Assembly (NCBI GenBank): GCA_015179125.1
Contig: WHVA01000540.1
Coordinates: 1 to 64,000, forward strand
Source of the DNA: Gautieria morchelliformis
Lineage: Eukaryota; Basidiomycota; Agaricomycetes; Gomphales; Gomphaceae
Length of the DNA: 64,000 nucleotides
Reading direction: 5' to 3'
In this document: piece by piece, positions 9,382 to 20,693 of the stretch
Layout: every line of letters starts with the position of its first letter
Numbering within the stretch: the first letter of the stretch is position 1
Notes under the pieces: generated by a model
The model's database searches: none
Told to the model about the DNA's origin: nothing
What the model saw: only the letters and a program-made list of their open reading frames with translations
Translations under genes and position numbers: made by a program

Positions 9382-10140
9382 ACACCCGTTTGCAGTACCT
9401 AAGGCGCGCGTCGGATTTGCTTCCGTTTTAGCGCGCAAACTTCAAACAATGATATCTTGCTTGATATTGCTCCGATTCGCTTGAAATTTCATATCTGAAG
9501 CTATGTGGACCATAGCTAGGGCATAGAACTAAAAAATCCGAATAAAACAAGCATTTTCTATTTTGCATTTTGGGTGCTGAGGGCAAGCTTAGCTTACTGT
9601 ATGTAGTTCAATGCAGGTTTTAATTTTGTTTGCTACTTTGTACTAATGGTGAGAACCCACTACAGGAGAATCTCCAGAAGAGGGTGTCGTAGGATTGGAG
9701 AGGAAGGGCTTAGCTTCTTCTGACATTGGATCAGTGGGATCTGACGGTAGGCGTTCATTCTCGATGTCGGATTTCCTCCTGTGTAGCATAAGCCCCGAAA
9801 ATCTGAGGGATCATATAATGTGGAACATACGTGTCATCAAAGTTCGTAATAGCATCTTTGATCCCTTCCGGACCGAGTGCCAATGCACCATAAGGCAACT
9901 TCACCGATCCTGACACGTTCTTGAGCTCGGAAACCGCAGGGGCGCACACGTATGCGGTGGGGTGAGGGCAGGGAGGTGCTGGGGTGGGCGAGCTGGTGTA
10001 GGAGGACGGGGTGGTGGGGGAGCGGGCGGCGGTGGGTGCGGGTGCTGGTGCTGGTGTGGGTGCAGGTGCAGGTACGGGTGCAGGTGCGGGTGTGATTGCA
10101 GCACGGACGACACGGAGCTCATCGTGAGGAGACTGGGCAT
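9382..10140 (-). repeat. Inverted repeat arm 1 (proline/alanine-rich gene duplication)
   Basis: From ACACCCGTTTGCAGTACC at 9,382 through the 3' region and coding exons the sequence matches 18,200-19,056 in reverse complement with few differences. Similarity fades in the variable Pro-Ala tract. The arms enclose about 8 kb containing the Tc1-like, FunK1 and SAM-like genes. Confidence 0.85.
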
Positions 10141-10352
10141 ACGGTTAGCAGGGTGCGGGGGCGTCGACACACCTTGACACCCAGGGGACTCCACGCAGGG
10201 GACATGGGGGATACCGGCCCAAACGGCAGCCGGTAGAGGGACGGGAGCGCGGACGTGACACGACTGGGCTGGCGGCCCTCGAGGCGTGCGAGGGTGTCGC
10301 CACAGTTGGTGTTGCGGTAGCGCATGGAGGCGCGGGACGTGGCGGTGGTCAT
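9643..10352 (-). CDS. Proline/alanine-rich protein, copy 1 (three exons shown)
   Basis: Splicing gives one uninterrupted frame of 205 aa. Exon A 10,352-10,173 (MTTATSRASMRYRNTNCGDT...) is followed by a 40-nt intron 10,172-10,133 with a CTAAC branch site. Exon B 10,132-9,831 follows, then a 52-nt intron 9,830-9,779 (GTATGT...ACAG), and exon C 9,778-9,643 ends SGDSPVVGSHH-stop. Exon B begins with a Pro-Ala dipeptide repeat of about 20 residues, then a conserved block PYGALALGPEGIKDAITNFD. Exon C has an acidic, Leu-rich start (ENEHLLSDLTDPTSEEAKPF). The frame stays open upstream of the ATG (Ser/Thr-rich), so an earlier exon is likely. The family is unknown to me; a secreted or membrane role is only a guess. 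A near-copy lies inverted at 18,097-18,795. Confidence 0.65.
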
Positions 10353-10716
10353 CGCGAGGGTGTTGATGGTAGGAGTGATGGAGCCGCGGTTGGTTGGGGT
10401 GCGGGTGGACGACAGGAAGGAACTGCTCGTGCTTGTACGAGTAGAAGGGGCGCTTCAAGTCACAATGGTGGACTTGTAGTTGGGACGCATGACAACCCTT
10501 TCAGCGAGGATGTAAAGTAAGCATAAGTAGCAAACTCACCAATAAAAACGGGATAGTGGCCATTCGACACCTGAAAATTACACTTGAGTTGGGGTTCAGC
10601 ATTGGGAGTAACGGTGCAAATGCTGTCACATGATTCATGTCATAGAATTCTTGGTCAGGGTGTGTGTTTCGGGAACTTCCGTTCTCCTTGTATGTACTAC
10701 CCACACCATCGCTCAT

Positions 10717-12041
10717 ATGCCTCGCCCTGGCAACCCTAAACCTGTTCGTCACATGTACAGCAAGGATCTGCGGGATCACATTATACACCAAAAATTCAAG
10801 CTCAACAAGAAATCAACCGATATTGCAATTGACCTCGATATGTCACTACGTGTAGTTCAACGCACAATCAAACTCTGGCAGGATGTTGGAGACGTTGTGG
10901 CAGAGCCAAAGCGGCTATCTCATGGGTCAAAAATGACCTCAGCTCAGAGTGAAGTAAGTAATTCATGTCTGTGTGTAGCTGTAGCTTATTTTATTTTATA
11001 ACAGTTTCTTCTTGCGCTTCTTGAACGCTCGCCCGATCTTTACCTCGATGAGCTTGTCAAAGAGCTAGAGGTGCAGCATGGTATTTTAGTAAGTATATCA
11101 ACTGTCTGGAGGACGCTTCGAATCTTGGCTTGCAAAGAAAGAAAGTGAGTCATTAAATCCTCGAAGAATGACAACCTTTATATTTGTCTCCAATCCAGCT
11201 TTCATGGGCAGCCACAGAGCGCTGTGAAGCCTCGCAGACTGCTTTCCAGTTTCATATTGGTAGTGAACCACCAGACCGTTTGGTTTTCACAGATGAAAGC
11301 GCAATTGACCTTCGCACAACATATAGACTAATGGGATGGGCTTACAAGGGATGTAGGCCTCGAGTGCGAGCACGTTTCCAAAGGGGCGAAAGGTAACGAT
11401 TTGTGCATGGGCCTCCATTATTGTATCGCTAATATCCACTCAGATTTTCAATCCTTCCGGCGCTCTCACAAGATAGAATCATCTATAGCCATATAAAATT
11501 AGGGGCATACGACGGTCCAGAGTTCCTTGGGTTTCTGAAGGGCCCTTTAGAGGTAATGAACCCTTACCCGGCACCACAGAGTGTTCTTGTTATGGATAAC
11601 TGCGCCATTCACCACATACCTGAGGTCTCACTCTTATGTGCCCAAAGGTTTTTACCATTATAAACTTTAGAGGTAATGAACCCTTACCCGGCACCACAGA
11701 GTGTTCTTGTTATGGATAACTGCGCCATTCACCACATACCTGAGGTCTCACTCTTATGTGCCCAAAGGTTTTTACCATTATAAACTGTTCTCACTAGTGT
11801 CTAATCTTGCATTTGCAGAGGAATCAAACTGATGTATCTTCCGCCGTACTCGCCCGATCTCAACCCGATCGAAGAATCATTCTCCTTCATCAAAGCTCAC
11901 CTCAGACGTCATGGTGCCGAGTTCCGTGCATGTGTTGCAAGTAAGGAGAGGGCTGAGCTATTCATGTTTCTCTACGAGGCACTGGATCGGATTACACGCA
12001 GACATGCGCGAGGGTGGATGAAGGACTGTGGCTATCTGTAG
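10717..12041 (+). CDS. Tc1/IS630-type DDE transposase, multi-exon
   Basis: Cut-and-paste transposase. ATG at 10,717 (MPRPGNPKPV) is followed by a helix-turn-helix region (KKSTDIAIDLDMSLRVVQRT). The catalytic domain has all three acidic boxes: LVFTDESAID (first Asp), SVLVMDNCAIHHI (second Asp) and LPPYSPDLNPIEESFS (third acidic residue). Introns 10,954-11,004, about 11,145-11,198, 11,393-11,443 and one ending at 11,818 have GT-AG ends and are 50-55 nt, apart from the last, which is lengthened by a duplication. The frame joins exactly at most junctions, but the second splice is off by one base, so a small indel may have disabled it. A perfect 120-bp tandem duplication (11,545-11,784) repeats the exon with the second catalytic Asp. 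I could not find convincing terminal inverted repeats. Confidence 0.8.
11545..11784 (+). repeat. Exact 120-bp tandem duplication inside the transposase gene
   Basis: 11,545-11,664 and 11,665-11,784 are identical. Each unit holds the end of exon 4 (second catalytic Asp) and the start of the following intron. Read through, the first unit meets a TAA. The gene can work only if the splice runs from the first donor (11,648) or if one unit is skipped. Confidence 0.95.
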
Positions 12042-12232
12042 TGCAGTTGTACTACTGTAATGTAATTTTTTTGTTGTCAGAATGTTGAAAATTATCTGCA
12101 ATGTGATGGATGATATTGGTAAACATCACTTAGTAGTGCAAAAAGTACTCATTGTAAGTGCCCGCTCTTCCTACAGCGGCTACAGGATCTCATAATATTA
12201 TATGTCATGCGTTACATGCGGTCTTTCCCAGC

Positions 12233-15200
12233 TCATCCTCTCTCTTCACCTGTCATTTCCCCCTCCTCGACTCTCTCTTCACCTGTCATTTCCCCCTCAT
12301 TAACATAATCCCAGCTCTCTGGCAGGTCTGAAAGAGATTCAGGCCCAATCGTTACATACTGCCTGTATGGCTCAGTGGCCTGTAAAGTGTACCCATCGGC
12401 GTCCGAAAATACGACCTTAACGAAGTCTGGTTTCAGCCATTCCAGAGCAGTCTCCTGAGAAAGCGTTAACCATTGAATCAAGAGTTTGGAGAATGGCTTC
12501 AAGCCCGTGGAGAAGTTTTTCGCGGAATCCTGTTGCTTTAACCCATCAAGGAAACTTCCCCTAGCTTGTAACACAGTGTCAAGATTGGTTTTCAGGCGTT
12601 AATATCGTGTATTAGTGAACACAGCAAATGCCCGAATAACTTGTGCGAATAAGTATGCCGTTCGGTGAATAAGTGAACCGATGAATGTTCACGAAACAAG
12701 AGGGTTTCCCGAACGGGGCTCGCCCTATCTACAGTCATAGCGAAATAGCTCGCAGCACTTGACGACGTAACGTACAAGATATCGCGGAAGGGCTGTCTAA
12801 GTTTCGACGGTCCCTTCGCTGGCGAAGGTACTCCTTCAGAGCCCTTCACCAACAGCACAGAAAATAGTTCGAAGGCTAAGGGTAACAAAGATGAAGTATG
12901 AGAACTCACCAGTGATGCCTAAGTCCTTGGCTGGTTGAAGATAGAAATCTTCAAGGAGAGGCTCAAGATGATGATCACAGCCAGGTCAAGTTTGCACAAG
13001 ATGGACGACGTATGATAATTGAACTGGGAAATATACATGCGAATGTAAACTACTTATATCTAATGCTCGTACGGTATCAGCGAATAGGAAAGAGGCCGTC
13101 ATGAGTCAGGGTTGGATAGGGGTGCGCAGTCATGATACTAAGGAGATGGAATAAACATACAATAGAGTGAGGGAGGGGTGCAAACATGAAATGGCGGAGA
13201 GTAAAGGTGGCGAAGGTACTTATGTACGAAACCATGTCTTGGGACCCGCATACATGTCACCCTGCATGGACTCTTCGTCCACTGGGTCGATCCCACACGA
13301 CCTACGGAAGGAACGCTCCGCGAACATACTTTGGCCATACGAAAATCCAAAGGGGTTGGATTTAAGAAGATGATGGGGTTAGTGATGAATCATTACGCCG
13401 GGTAAATGGTATCGATCGTGTTTGATGGCGTGCCTTGTTGGCGAAATGTGCGAGCAGCGAATAGCGGTTCGGTGAAATGCGGCAAAGGGTGAACGGAGAG
13501 AACATAGAGGAGGCGTGGCCGAAGGGAGGGGCGAAGCCAAGTGAACACGGAGGAGGAGTAGCGAACGAGGGAATGGGGGTAACAAGGTGCAGGAAATACA
13601 TAGGTCATGACAATCCGATTGTCAGAACACCATCGGAAGAGGGTTGAGCAGAGGAGGTGATAGGCCCAACAATGACTGCTAAGTTAGTCCAAGGACGTCG
13701 ATCGCTTGTTGACGGCATAACCATGGTCATTGTTGCGAACAGCAGGAATTGGTTGCCAAACATGACAATGGCGATCGGAACGAACACGGAGTTGGAGTGA
13801 CAAATGGTAGGACAGAGCACCTGAATATGAGAAATAAACGCGTCATGACACACAGGTAACTCGTCGGAGAGCATCGTTTGACGGTAATTCTGTTCTAGTA
13901 GCGTGAGTGCCCCCTTGGTCTCCAGAATCTCCAGAATCGACCAAAATAAAACCCATATAAACGACTCCAGGTCATCAATTACTTGGTGCACAACTTGCGT
14001 TCCAGAGTCCCAAGCAACAATCAGCGCCTGAGACATGAAAGGCAGCGTACCCTAGAACCATGTAAATCACAAGCCGCACACAACAACTAAAGACCCACCG
14101 AGCAATGCTTTGCTAATTCCCGCTTCTGATCCATCCAACGAATCGCCTGGTCCCCATCGCATATGAATCCCACACATCTAGTAACTTCTCGAGTCACGGC
14201 AAAACTGAAGCAAACATAAAAAAACGAAAGGACTGATGTGAAAGACGGTACGTACTCTGTCACAGGCGGCCGCTCAGCTTCATCCATCAGCATGACGTTC
14301 CCGACGCTTACATTGCGGTGCAACCAGCCGTTCTTAAACAGCCCAAAATGCCCTGTCAATCACCATTATAGGTAAATCATGTCCGATGCCCTCTTCGTTC
14401 ACATACCCAACATGGCGTGCACTATGCAACGCACGAGCAATCGAGGACTTTGTGCAGCTCGCAGTGACGTCCCTCGGGTCTCAAAAACAGATCACATATG
14501 TATTCGTTCGTCAGGCCTAACCCCGGCGTATGGCTCTGGCGCACACACGGGCCAATACAATGCGTCATCAGGTATGAGTTATCCATTCCGTCCTCGACAG
14601 GGTATGAGGCAAGGATGTCTGGCAGTCCAAATCCGCCCGATAACGCTCGAAACATTGTGCCTTCTTCGTTATGGGTTTTCAATGGCCATGAATCTTTCAG
14701 AATGACAGTGTCCGGCAAGAGAAAAGATATGCCTCCCTTCAACCTCAAGGGTTCTCGACCGTCAGTCTCTTTTCCAGGCTGAGAACGCGGGGGTTGGTGA
14801 CTTCGTAAGTTATACCGGTGAGTGGATGGAGGTTGAGCGGGAGAACCATTGGTGGCGGTTGCACCTTCAAACCCAATTGTTAACTACTGGCCCAGATCTC
14901 TAAACGTCAAAACACACCCTTCTTGACCAAAAGATACACATGCGTTGCTCGTCCGTGAACGCAACGTCGGTCACAAAGTGTTTTCGAAATCTTGAATATA
15001 CCCCTCTCGGGAATCACAATGTCTGTGATGGTACGAGTAGTATCGATTCCAGCGTGGTTTGTGTCGGTCCAAGAATTAATCCCAACCACTCTGTGGACAA
15101 ATCCTTTAAAGCCTCCCTCCTTCGAGAGGTCAAGTTCTGGCATAACAACCAGACCCATGCGAGAATAAAATCCGAAGCGCACCCCCATCGTTGCGTTGTT

Positions 15201-15830
15201 GAAATGGATAACAGTGACAAAGAGTCTATCCAATCGGTGTGTGAACATACAGCACGTGTACGTGCTTGACTTCAGGATCAAACCAGGCCAGTTATTCTTC
15301 ACCTCTACGCAAATTTCAGCCTCATTCCATGAGAGCTTCAGCTTCGAGCCTCAGCTCTCACCAACAGACTGACAACCAACAAGGTCTGGTTTTAGGGGGG
15401 AGTCTGTGTCAAGTCCTTCAGCCATTTCCCGACCGTACACGTAAAACTGAAGACCTCGGTGGATATTGCCATTCGGCAGCTTTTGGGAGGAGATGGACAG
15501 AATCTGGTTGAGTAACCACTCCAACGGCGCATAATGAGCGCTTTCTGGACCAGTGCGGCTGGTCCATTCCTTGAAAGTGTCGGTTGGGCTGTCCCAGAAC
15601 ACACCAGGTTTCAGTTTGGATAGGACAGTGTCGACAATTTTTTGATCCGCCCGACAGCGCTCTTCAAGCAGAGAATTACTCTCGAATATCGCACTGGAGA
15701 ACTCGCCCTTCATCAGCTTTTTCAAATCATCCTGGGTCTGAATGTGTGATTCATGAGATTTACTGGAACTGACGCTATATGGTGTGCTCGTCAACGGAAG
15801 CTTGAGAGATTGGGGCGGTGTTGATGGCAT
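12233..15830 (-). pseudogene. FunK1-type fungal protein kinase gene, split by LTR-E
   Basis: ATG 15,830 (MPSTPPQSLKLPLTSTP). The pieces appear in family order. An N-terminal region includes RGLQFYVYGREMAEG. A mid region ends VILKDSWPL. The catalytic loop reads LHRNVSVGNVML (14,330-14,290), followed by a 46-nt intron and GFICDGDQAIRW, then LAKHCSGTLPFMSQ and DDLESFIWVLFW. C-terminal residues (SLSDLPESWDYVNE) lie beyond the LTR at 12,574-12,233. The usual HRD aspartate is Asn here, so activity is doubtful. LTR-E (12,577-13,612) cuts the gene before the C-terminal part. FunK1 kinases are an expanded, poorly understood family in Agaricomycetes. Exon borders other than the one mentioned are approximate. 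Confidence 0.75.
12577..13612 (-). repeat. LTR-E copy E1 (1,036 bp)
   Basis: On the minus strand TGTCATGAC...CAATCTTGACA. The same ends occur at 51,060-52,087 and the 5' end at 22,191. The flanks (CACAG, ATCCG) do not match, so no TSD is visible; either it decayed or the LTR is a recombination product. It lies in the FunK1 gene. No internal element sequence in the window can be assigned to this LTR. Confidence 0.85.
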
Positions 15831-16138
15831 CTGGAATAACAAATATCGAGAATTAGAGGCAGACAACAAGTAAAGAACTATGTTGTGTGAGCCTGAGAGG
15901 CAGAGCTGTTGTCAACATGCGGACAAGTCACGTGACAAGTGAACCATCTACATTCTTGCGGTGTGTTGGTGGTAGCGGCCTCAAGGTTAAATACCAATAA
16001 TGTGCCGTGCGCTGCCTCAGACGGTACTAAGGCCGCCGATCTCAAATATCCATAATTCTCTAAATTGTTCTTTTTGATGTATATAGTAAATCTAATTATT
16101 GTGTCCTACTGGCATAATTTTGCTTGCCTCCCTCCCTC
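15831..16138. other. Intergenic, no gene seen
   Basis: About 300 bp between two minus-strand genes. It would contain the promoter of the FunK1 gene and the 3' end of the SAM-like gene; no motif is identified. Confidence 0.5.
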
Positions 16139-17821
16139 TCACACCTTCTTAGCAAGCTTCCTTATAGCCTTTCTAGCCGCTCCTTTGATGAAATTCACGT
16201 CACTCCATGACATCCCGATGTTGGCCATGAGCACATCAGCCGTCACCTCCTTCAGTTCATTTAGGAAGTAAACGTTGTTTGCTTCAAATTTACCTTTGAA
16301 TTTGTCAATGTTCCGCCCCCTAGCCTCAGGCCAATTACAGACATCGTCAAGAAACTCTTCGATGCTTGGGTAAGCAATGTCACCGGGAGTCGCAGGGGTC
16401 AACTGTTCCGGTCTCTTGTCAGAATTGACTGGAGTAACAGGGCAGTTCAGGACCATGTTCTGAGCAAACATTCGATAGTCAATTGGTGGGAACATCATCA
16501 TAGGAAATGATCCTTAAAGACCCAATGCAGCGCCGGGCAGGTTCACCATTGACCCTTCATCGGTCTTCTCTTTTTGAATGGAGTCTTTGCGATAATGGAA
16601 ATCTTCGAAGTGAGCGTTGTTTGGAGGAACTTTCAGAGTGACCCTGTGAATGTTAGAAACCTAAATTCGCATTATTAGCAGCGAGTAATACATATAAATG
16701 CAAAGGTTGTACTCACCAAGGCTGTTACCCAGGACTGGAGTTGGCATCATGATAAATGCGTGTGCTCTCCGTTCTTATTCAGTTTGCAGACTTTTGAAGC
16801 ACATGCCGGTTTGCCACAGTTTGAATACTCTGCCTTCAACACCTCCATGAAATCCCTTTCCGGTTTTGTCGGTAGGCCATGCTCTTCGATCTCAGATCCT
16901 TCAGTGTCAGAATCGGCGTTCAAGTCCTGAATACGAGCTTTCTTCTTTTTGCCCCTGCCAGCTGCATTTGTCACAGTTTTGTCCCTTTTCCTGGAAAGTG
17001 TATGGCGAAGCGATGCAATGTACTATAATTCTTATAATATCAGATGCGGCTGCCATGTGAAGTCACACGCACACGTACACTTTCATCCAGAATGATGTCT
17101 ACTTCCACGCCACTGGCATTGCCCTTTTTCTTCCTTGCCTGAGCACCCTTCACATCATCCTTGAGGTTGTCCCAGTCCTCTTCTTTTGCCAGTTTCAAAA
17201 GGTGTTTATCTCGCACACCTTTGAGCCGGTAAACTAGGTGAGGCATCTTTTTCACTGTTTGATAGCACCCTATCGCTTTGAAGATACGTTCCTCGACCTT
17301 CTTGTAACTGACATTGGCAGGAAGCTTCACACGCTCAACAAACCCTTCGGCTTTAGTGCCGTCCGGAACACGCAAGATAATTACTAGGCCGTGAAATGAG
17401 CATCAAATTATAAATGAAAAATATGATGGCATACCAGGTTCATCAATATCCTTTACCTGTTTGGGAACTGTCACCTCTACTAACTCTTCAGACTCTGAGT
17501 CTCGATTAGGGTCGTTGGGCTCGGCTTCGGACTCAGATGCACTTTGAGCCGGCTGGGTCTCTTCCTCATATGAAGACCCTGACTCAGATTCTAAGTCTTC
17601 AAAAGTTACTTTTTTTGCCGCCTGACGTTTCGGTCGAAAAGTGCTAGTAGTTTGAACAGATTCTAAATAACTGGTGAGCTTGAAATAGCATCATTATATA
17701 TAAACCGACCTTTGCCCTGAATTCCCGCTATGTCAGGTGACAGTTCCTCTGGAGGTTCTTTGACCTTTTTCGTTGCTCGTGTTGACTTGGTGGGCTGCCT
17801 TTTATTTTTGTTATTTCCCAT
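16139..17821 (-). pseudogene. SAM-like-domain hypothetical protein, multi-exon, two nonsense codons
   Basis: ATG 17,821 (MGNNKNKRQPTKSTRATKK, basic). Exons follow with short introns: one of about 46 nt, then one of about 50 nt beginning GTATGC near 17,435. They encode an acidic Ser/Glu stretch and a basic/hydrophobic domain (LRVPDGTKAEGFVERVKLP). A Cys-rich segment (CGKPACASKVCKLNKNGEHT) comes next, and finally a helical C-terminal domain (YPSIEEFLDDV...KGAARKAIRKLAKKV) that looks like a SAM-like fold. In-frame TGA (16,768 area, after EHTHLS) and TAA (16,515 area, after GAALGL) interrupt otherwise good frames and look like TGG-to-TGA and CAA-to-TAA changes. The order of motifs argues for a once-functional host or element-associated gene of unknown role. 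Confidence 0.6.
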
Positions 17822-18096
17822 TGTTGGTAAGGCAAGTTGAACTTGGTTGGGTTATGCCGATTCATAATAGGCGGTAATAGGCGGCTTGCCGCGCTGCACC
17901 ATCGACAACACCACGCACCACAGACACTTCAGCCTCTCTTGGTTCGGCACTCGTCTTCCATATGAACTTGCCCCGGGCTTCGAAGCATCCGCTGACCCTG
18001 TTCTTCAATCGTGCCTTTTTGCTTAGCTCCACAGGCTCGCCGTCAAGTACCAGCAGCTCCCTGTCAACTCCCCCATAACCCCAGTGGCCAACTTCC

Positions 18097-18795
18097 GTGA
18101 GTATCCCGGCCCATATTCCTCATACCAGGGTGTCTGACCACTCGACTCCCGCAGAGCGCCATGGCCCAGGCACATTCGTGTCCCAGGGCACACGTACCTG
18201 CACCCGCACCCGCCGCCGCCCGCTTCCCCACCACCCCATCCTCCTACACCAGCTCGCCCACCTCCGCCCCCGCATCCTTCGCGTCACTGCCCAACCCGTC
18301 CCTGCACCCGCACCCGCACCCGCACCCGCACCTGCACCCGCACCTGCACCCGCATCTGCACCCGTACTTGCACCCACACCCGTACCTGCACCCGCACCCG
18401 CACCTGCCCCCGCCCGCTCCCCCACCACCCGTCCTCCTACACCAGCTCGCCCACCCCAGCACCTCCGCGCCCCTCACCCCACCGCATACGCGTGCGCCCC
18501 CGTGGTTTCCGAGCTCAAGAACATGTCAGGATCGGCGAAGTTGCCTTATGGTGCATTGGCACTCGGTCCGGAAGGGATCAAAGATGCTATTACGAACTTG
18601 ATGACACGTATGTTCCACATTATATGATCCCTCAGATTTTCGGGGCTTATGCTACACAGGAGGAAATCCGACATCGAGAATGAACACCTACTGTCAGATC
18701 TCACTGATCCAACGTCAGAAGAAGCTAAGCCCTTCCTCTCCAATCCTACGACACCCTCTTCTGGAGATTCTCCTGTAGTGGGTTCTCACCATTAG
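18097..18795 (+). pseudogene. Proline/alanine-rich protein, copy 2, frameshifted
   Basis: Inverted duplicate of 9,643-10,132. The Pro-Ala tract is longer and the block LPYGALALGPEGIKDAITN is intact. One T is missing right after it (AACTTGATG versus AACTTTGATG in copy 1). With the conserved 52-nt intron (from 18,609) spliced out, exon C, which ends at TAG 18,795, is out of frame. The upstream region differs from copy 1, so the duplication is partial. Confidence 0.65.
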
Positions 18796-19056
18796 TACAA
18801 AGTAGCAAACAAAATTAAAACCTGCATTGAACTACATACAGTAAGCTAAGCTTGCCCTCAGCACCCAAAATGCAAAATAGAAAATACTTGTTTTATTCGG
18901 ATTTTTTAGTTATATGCCCTAGCTATGGTCCACATAGCTTCAGATATGAAATTTCAAGCGAATCGGAGCGATATCAAGCAAGATATCGTTGTTCGAAGTT
19001 TGTGCGCTAAAACGGAAGCAAATCCGACCCGCGCCTTAGGTACTGCAAACGGGTGT
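18200..19056 (+). repeat. Inverted repeat arm 2 (proline/alanine-rich gene duplication)
   Basis: Reverse complement of 9,382-10,140, ending in ...CTGCAAACGGGTGT at 19,056. The shared 3' non-coding part (18,796-19,056) is conserved almost as well as the exons, so the duplication is recent or under exchange. Confidence 0.85.
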
Positions 19057-19299
19057 TAAGCCACACATCTTACACTTTTTTGAACTTCCAGCAACTGTTT
19101 GCCTAGAAAACAGTTGAAGAGTGGTTCCTGCAGCATCTTAGACAAGATCTCTGTGCTGATAATTAGAAAATCGTCAGAAAATGAATGTAGTACAGCATAC
19201 TGCATTCGACTGTGTGCCTGCAACCTGCTCATTTGAAGGAAGCAATCAAGTAGTTCGTGCAACAAAACCCTGGTGCAGCCTAGTGATACCATGGCTGAT

Positions 19300-19560
19300 G
19301 CTACCTTAGGCTCAGAGCCAAGGGAGTAGAAGACAGTGAAGTCATAGACCCCGCTGCACCCGTCCTGGCACCAGGTGACGTAGACACCTTCGACCACATG
19401 TCACCAAGCGTGGACGAAGCAGACGAACAGGATGGGGACAAGTCATGATCCCCATCCTGCTCTTCCCCACCTCTTGACAAGGGCAAAGGTCGAGCCAAAT
19501 CACCTTGAAGCAACAAGGAAGGCTCGGCATCTGACTGGATGTTGTGACAAGTAAAGAACT
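19300..19560 (+). pseudogene. Degenerate acidic/proline-rich coding fragment
   Basis: One frame reads EDSEVIDPAAPVLAPGDVDT and continues with two TGA stops at places where Trp is plausible. A 63-bp part of it (19,347-19,409) recurs with one mismatch at 37,142-37,204 inside Gypsy-B. It probably belongs to a retroelement accessory or gag N-terminal region. No family assigned. Confidence 0.4.
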
Positions 19561-19833
19561 GCGACATAGCCCCTCAGCCAAAAGATCAGATAACCACTGT
19601 TCCTCCAAAGGAACAACGTCAAAAATGATGAGCACCTGACGACAGCCAGGACTCAGAATACTCGAGCTCGAGTCAAAAGAGCTCAAAGACAAACACTGCT
19701 GATGAAACAATGGTAGCAGTGCGGCTGAATAACCAGCTGCACGAAGCAACCCAGTGAATTGGACACATTGATGTGAGGAACGAGCAGATAGGCCATGAGC
19801 TGGAAAACATGGCAGATGGACTTGCCGGCATAG

Positions 19834-20392
19834 TCATGACGGCACACAGACTGGCAAAGTCACTTGTGGATCTATGGGCCTTGCTGACCGAGTCCCGCAT
19901 GGACGTGTGCCAGAGCAATACAGAGATTGCTGGGGTAAGAGCAACACTACAGGCTCTCGTTCCTGCTGTTCGTTCAGCAGCTGGGTGGCCTGCGTTTGAT
20001 TCACCGCCTCTTCAGCGTGCTGCTTGTGCAGCTCCAGGGCACATGTATGGCGATGGGCGGCTTGCGCCTCTTTCCATTGCCAGTGTTCCACCTCGAGCTC
20101 CAGGCTCACGGCCGTGTCTTTGGAGTCAATCTCTGAGGCCACCTGCTCGCAGATCGCCTGTTGGATGGTTTTTCCATCCTTCGCTGGGGTCGTGTACCAC
20201 TTGGTTCCTCAGCTCATTTCTGAACCGTATGTCCTGCACGGACAGGATGGTCAGCAGCGGCATTCGTCGCCAGTCATGCACCTCGCGCTGCTCCTCAGCT
20301 GCGCTTTCATGCCCACTGTCTGTCGGTTGGTGCAAGCCTCGATGGCAGCGGCGTTTGTTCTTGTCCTCATTCAGGAAGCCAGACAGGCACAC
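19834..20392 (-). other. Coiled-coil-like coding relic on the minus strand
   Basis: Two overlapping minus-strand frames, offset by one indel, give a Glu/Gln/Ala-rich helical segment (VEHWQWKEAQAAHRHTCALE) preceded by a basic one (CHRGLHQPTDSGHESAAEEQ). It sits between plus-strand gag-like sequence on both sides, as if inserted in inverse. Identity unknown. Confidence 0.3.
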
Positions 20393-20693
20393 ACTGCTCT
20401 TTCGGGCAGACTACGGGTCAGGAACACAGGATTGACAGGGGATACCCGACATCAATCCCCACACAGCAGTGATCAGATAGGCACTGCCACGCCACATGCA
20501 GCTGTGGAGCTGCACAAAAGGTCCGTAGCCTTGACTGAAGGTCAAGGCATCCCAGACCAGATTGAGGGCATGCAGGAGCCATACGATGGCGTCACACGGA
20601 TGTTCCGTGTAGCACTCGCAGACGCCATGGACATGGACCCAGAAAAGTCCGTGCTCGCAAAAGCTGGCGTAAAGCTGGAACACCCTGAGCCAT

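Noticed and set aside
9755..9949. Exon ending YVPHYMIPQIFGAYATQEEI as the C terminus of the proline/alanine-rich protein
   Set aside because: That segment is exactly a 52-nt GT-AG intron; splicing joins the upstream frame to a longer open tail.
9901..10458. 185-codon His/Pro-rich minus-strand frame
   Set aside because: It is the wrong frame of the Pro-Ala tract; splicing of the 40-nt and 52-nt introns gives a continuous frame in another register.
12577..13612. Several minus- and plus-strand ORFs in LTR-E as genes
   Set aside because: They recur in every LTR-E copy with different frameshifts; LTRs of this length give chance frames.
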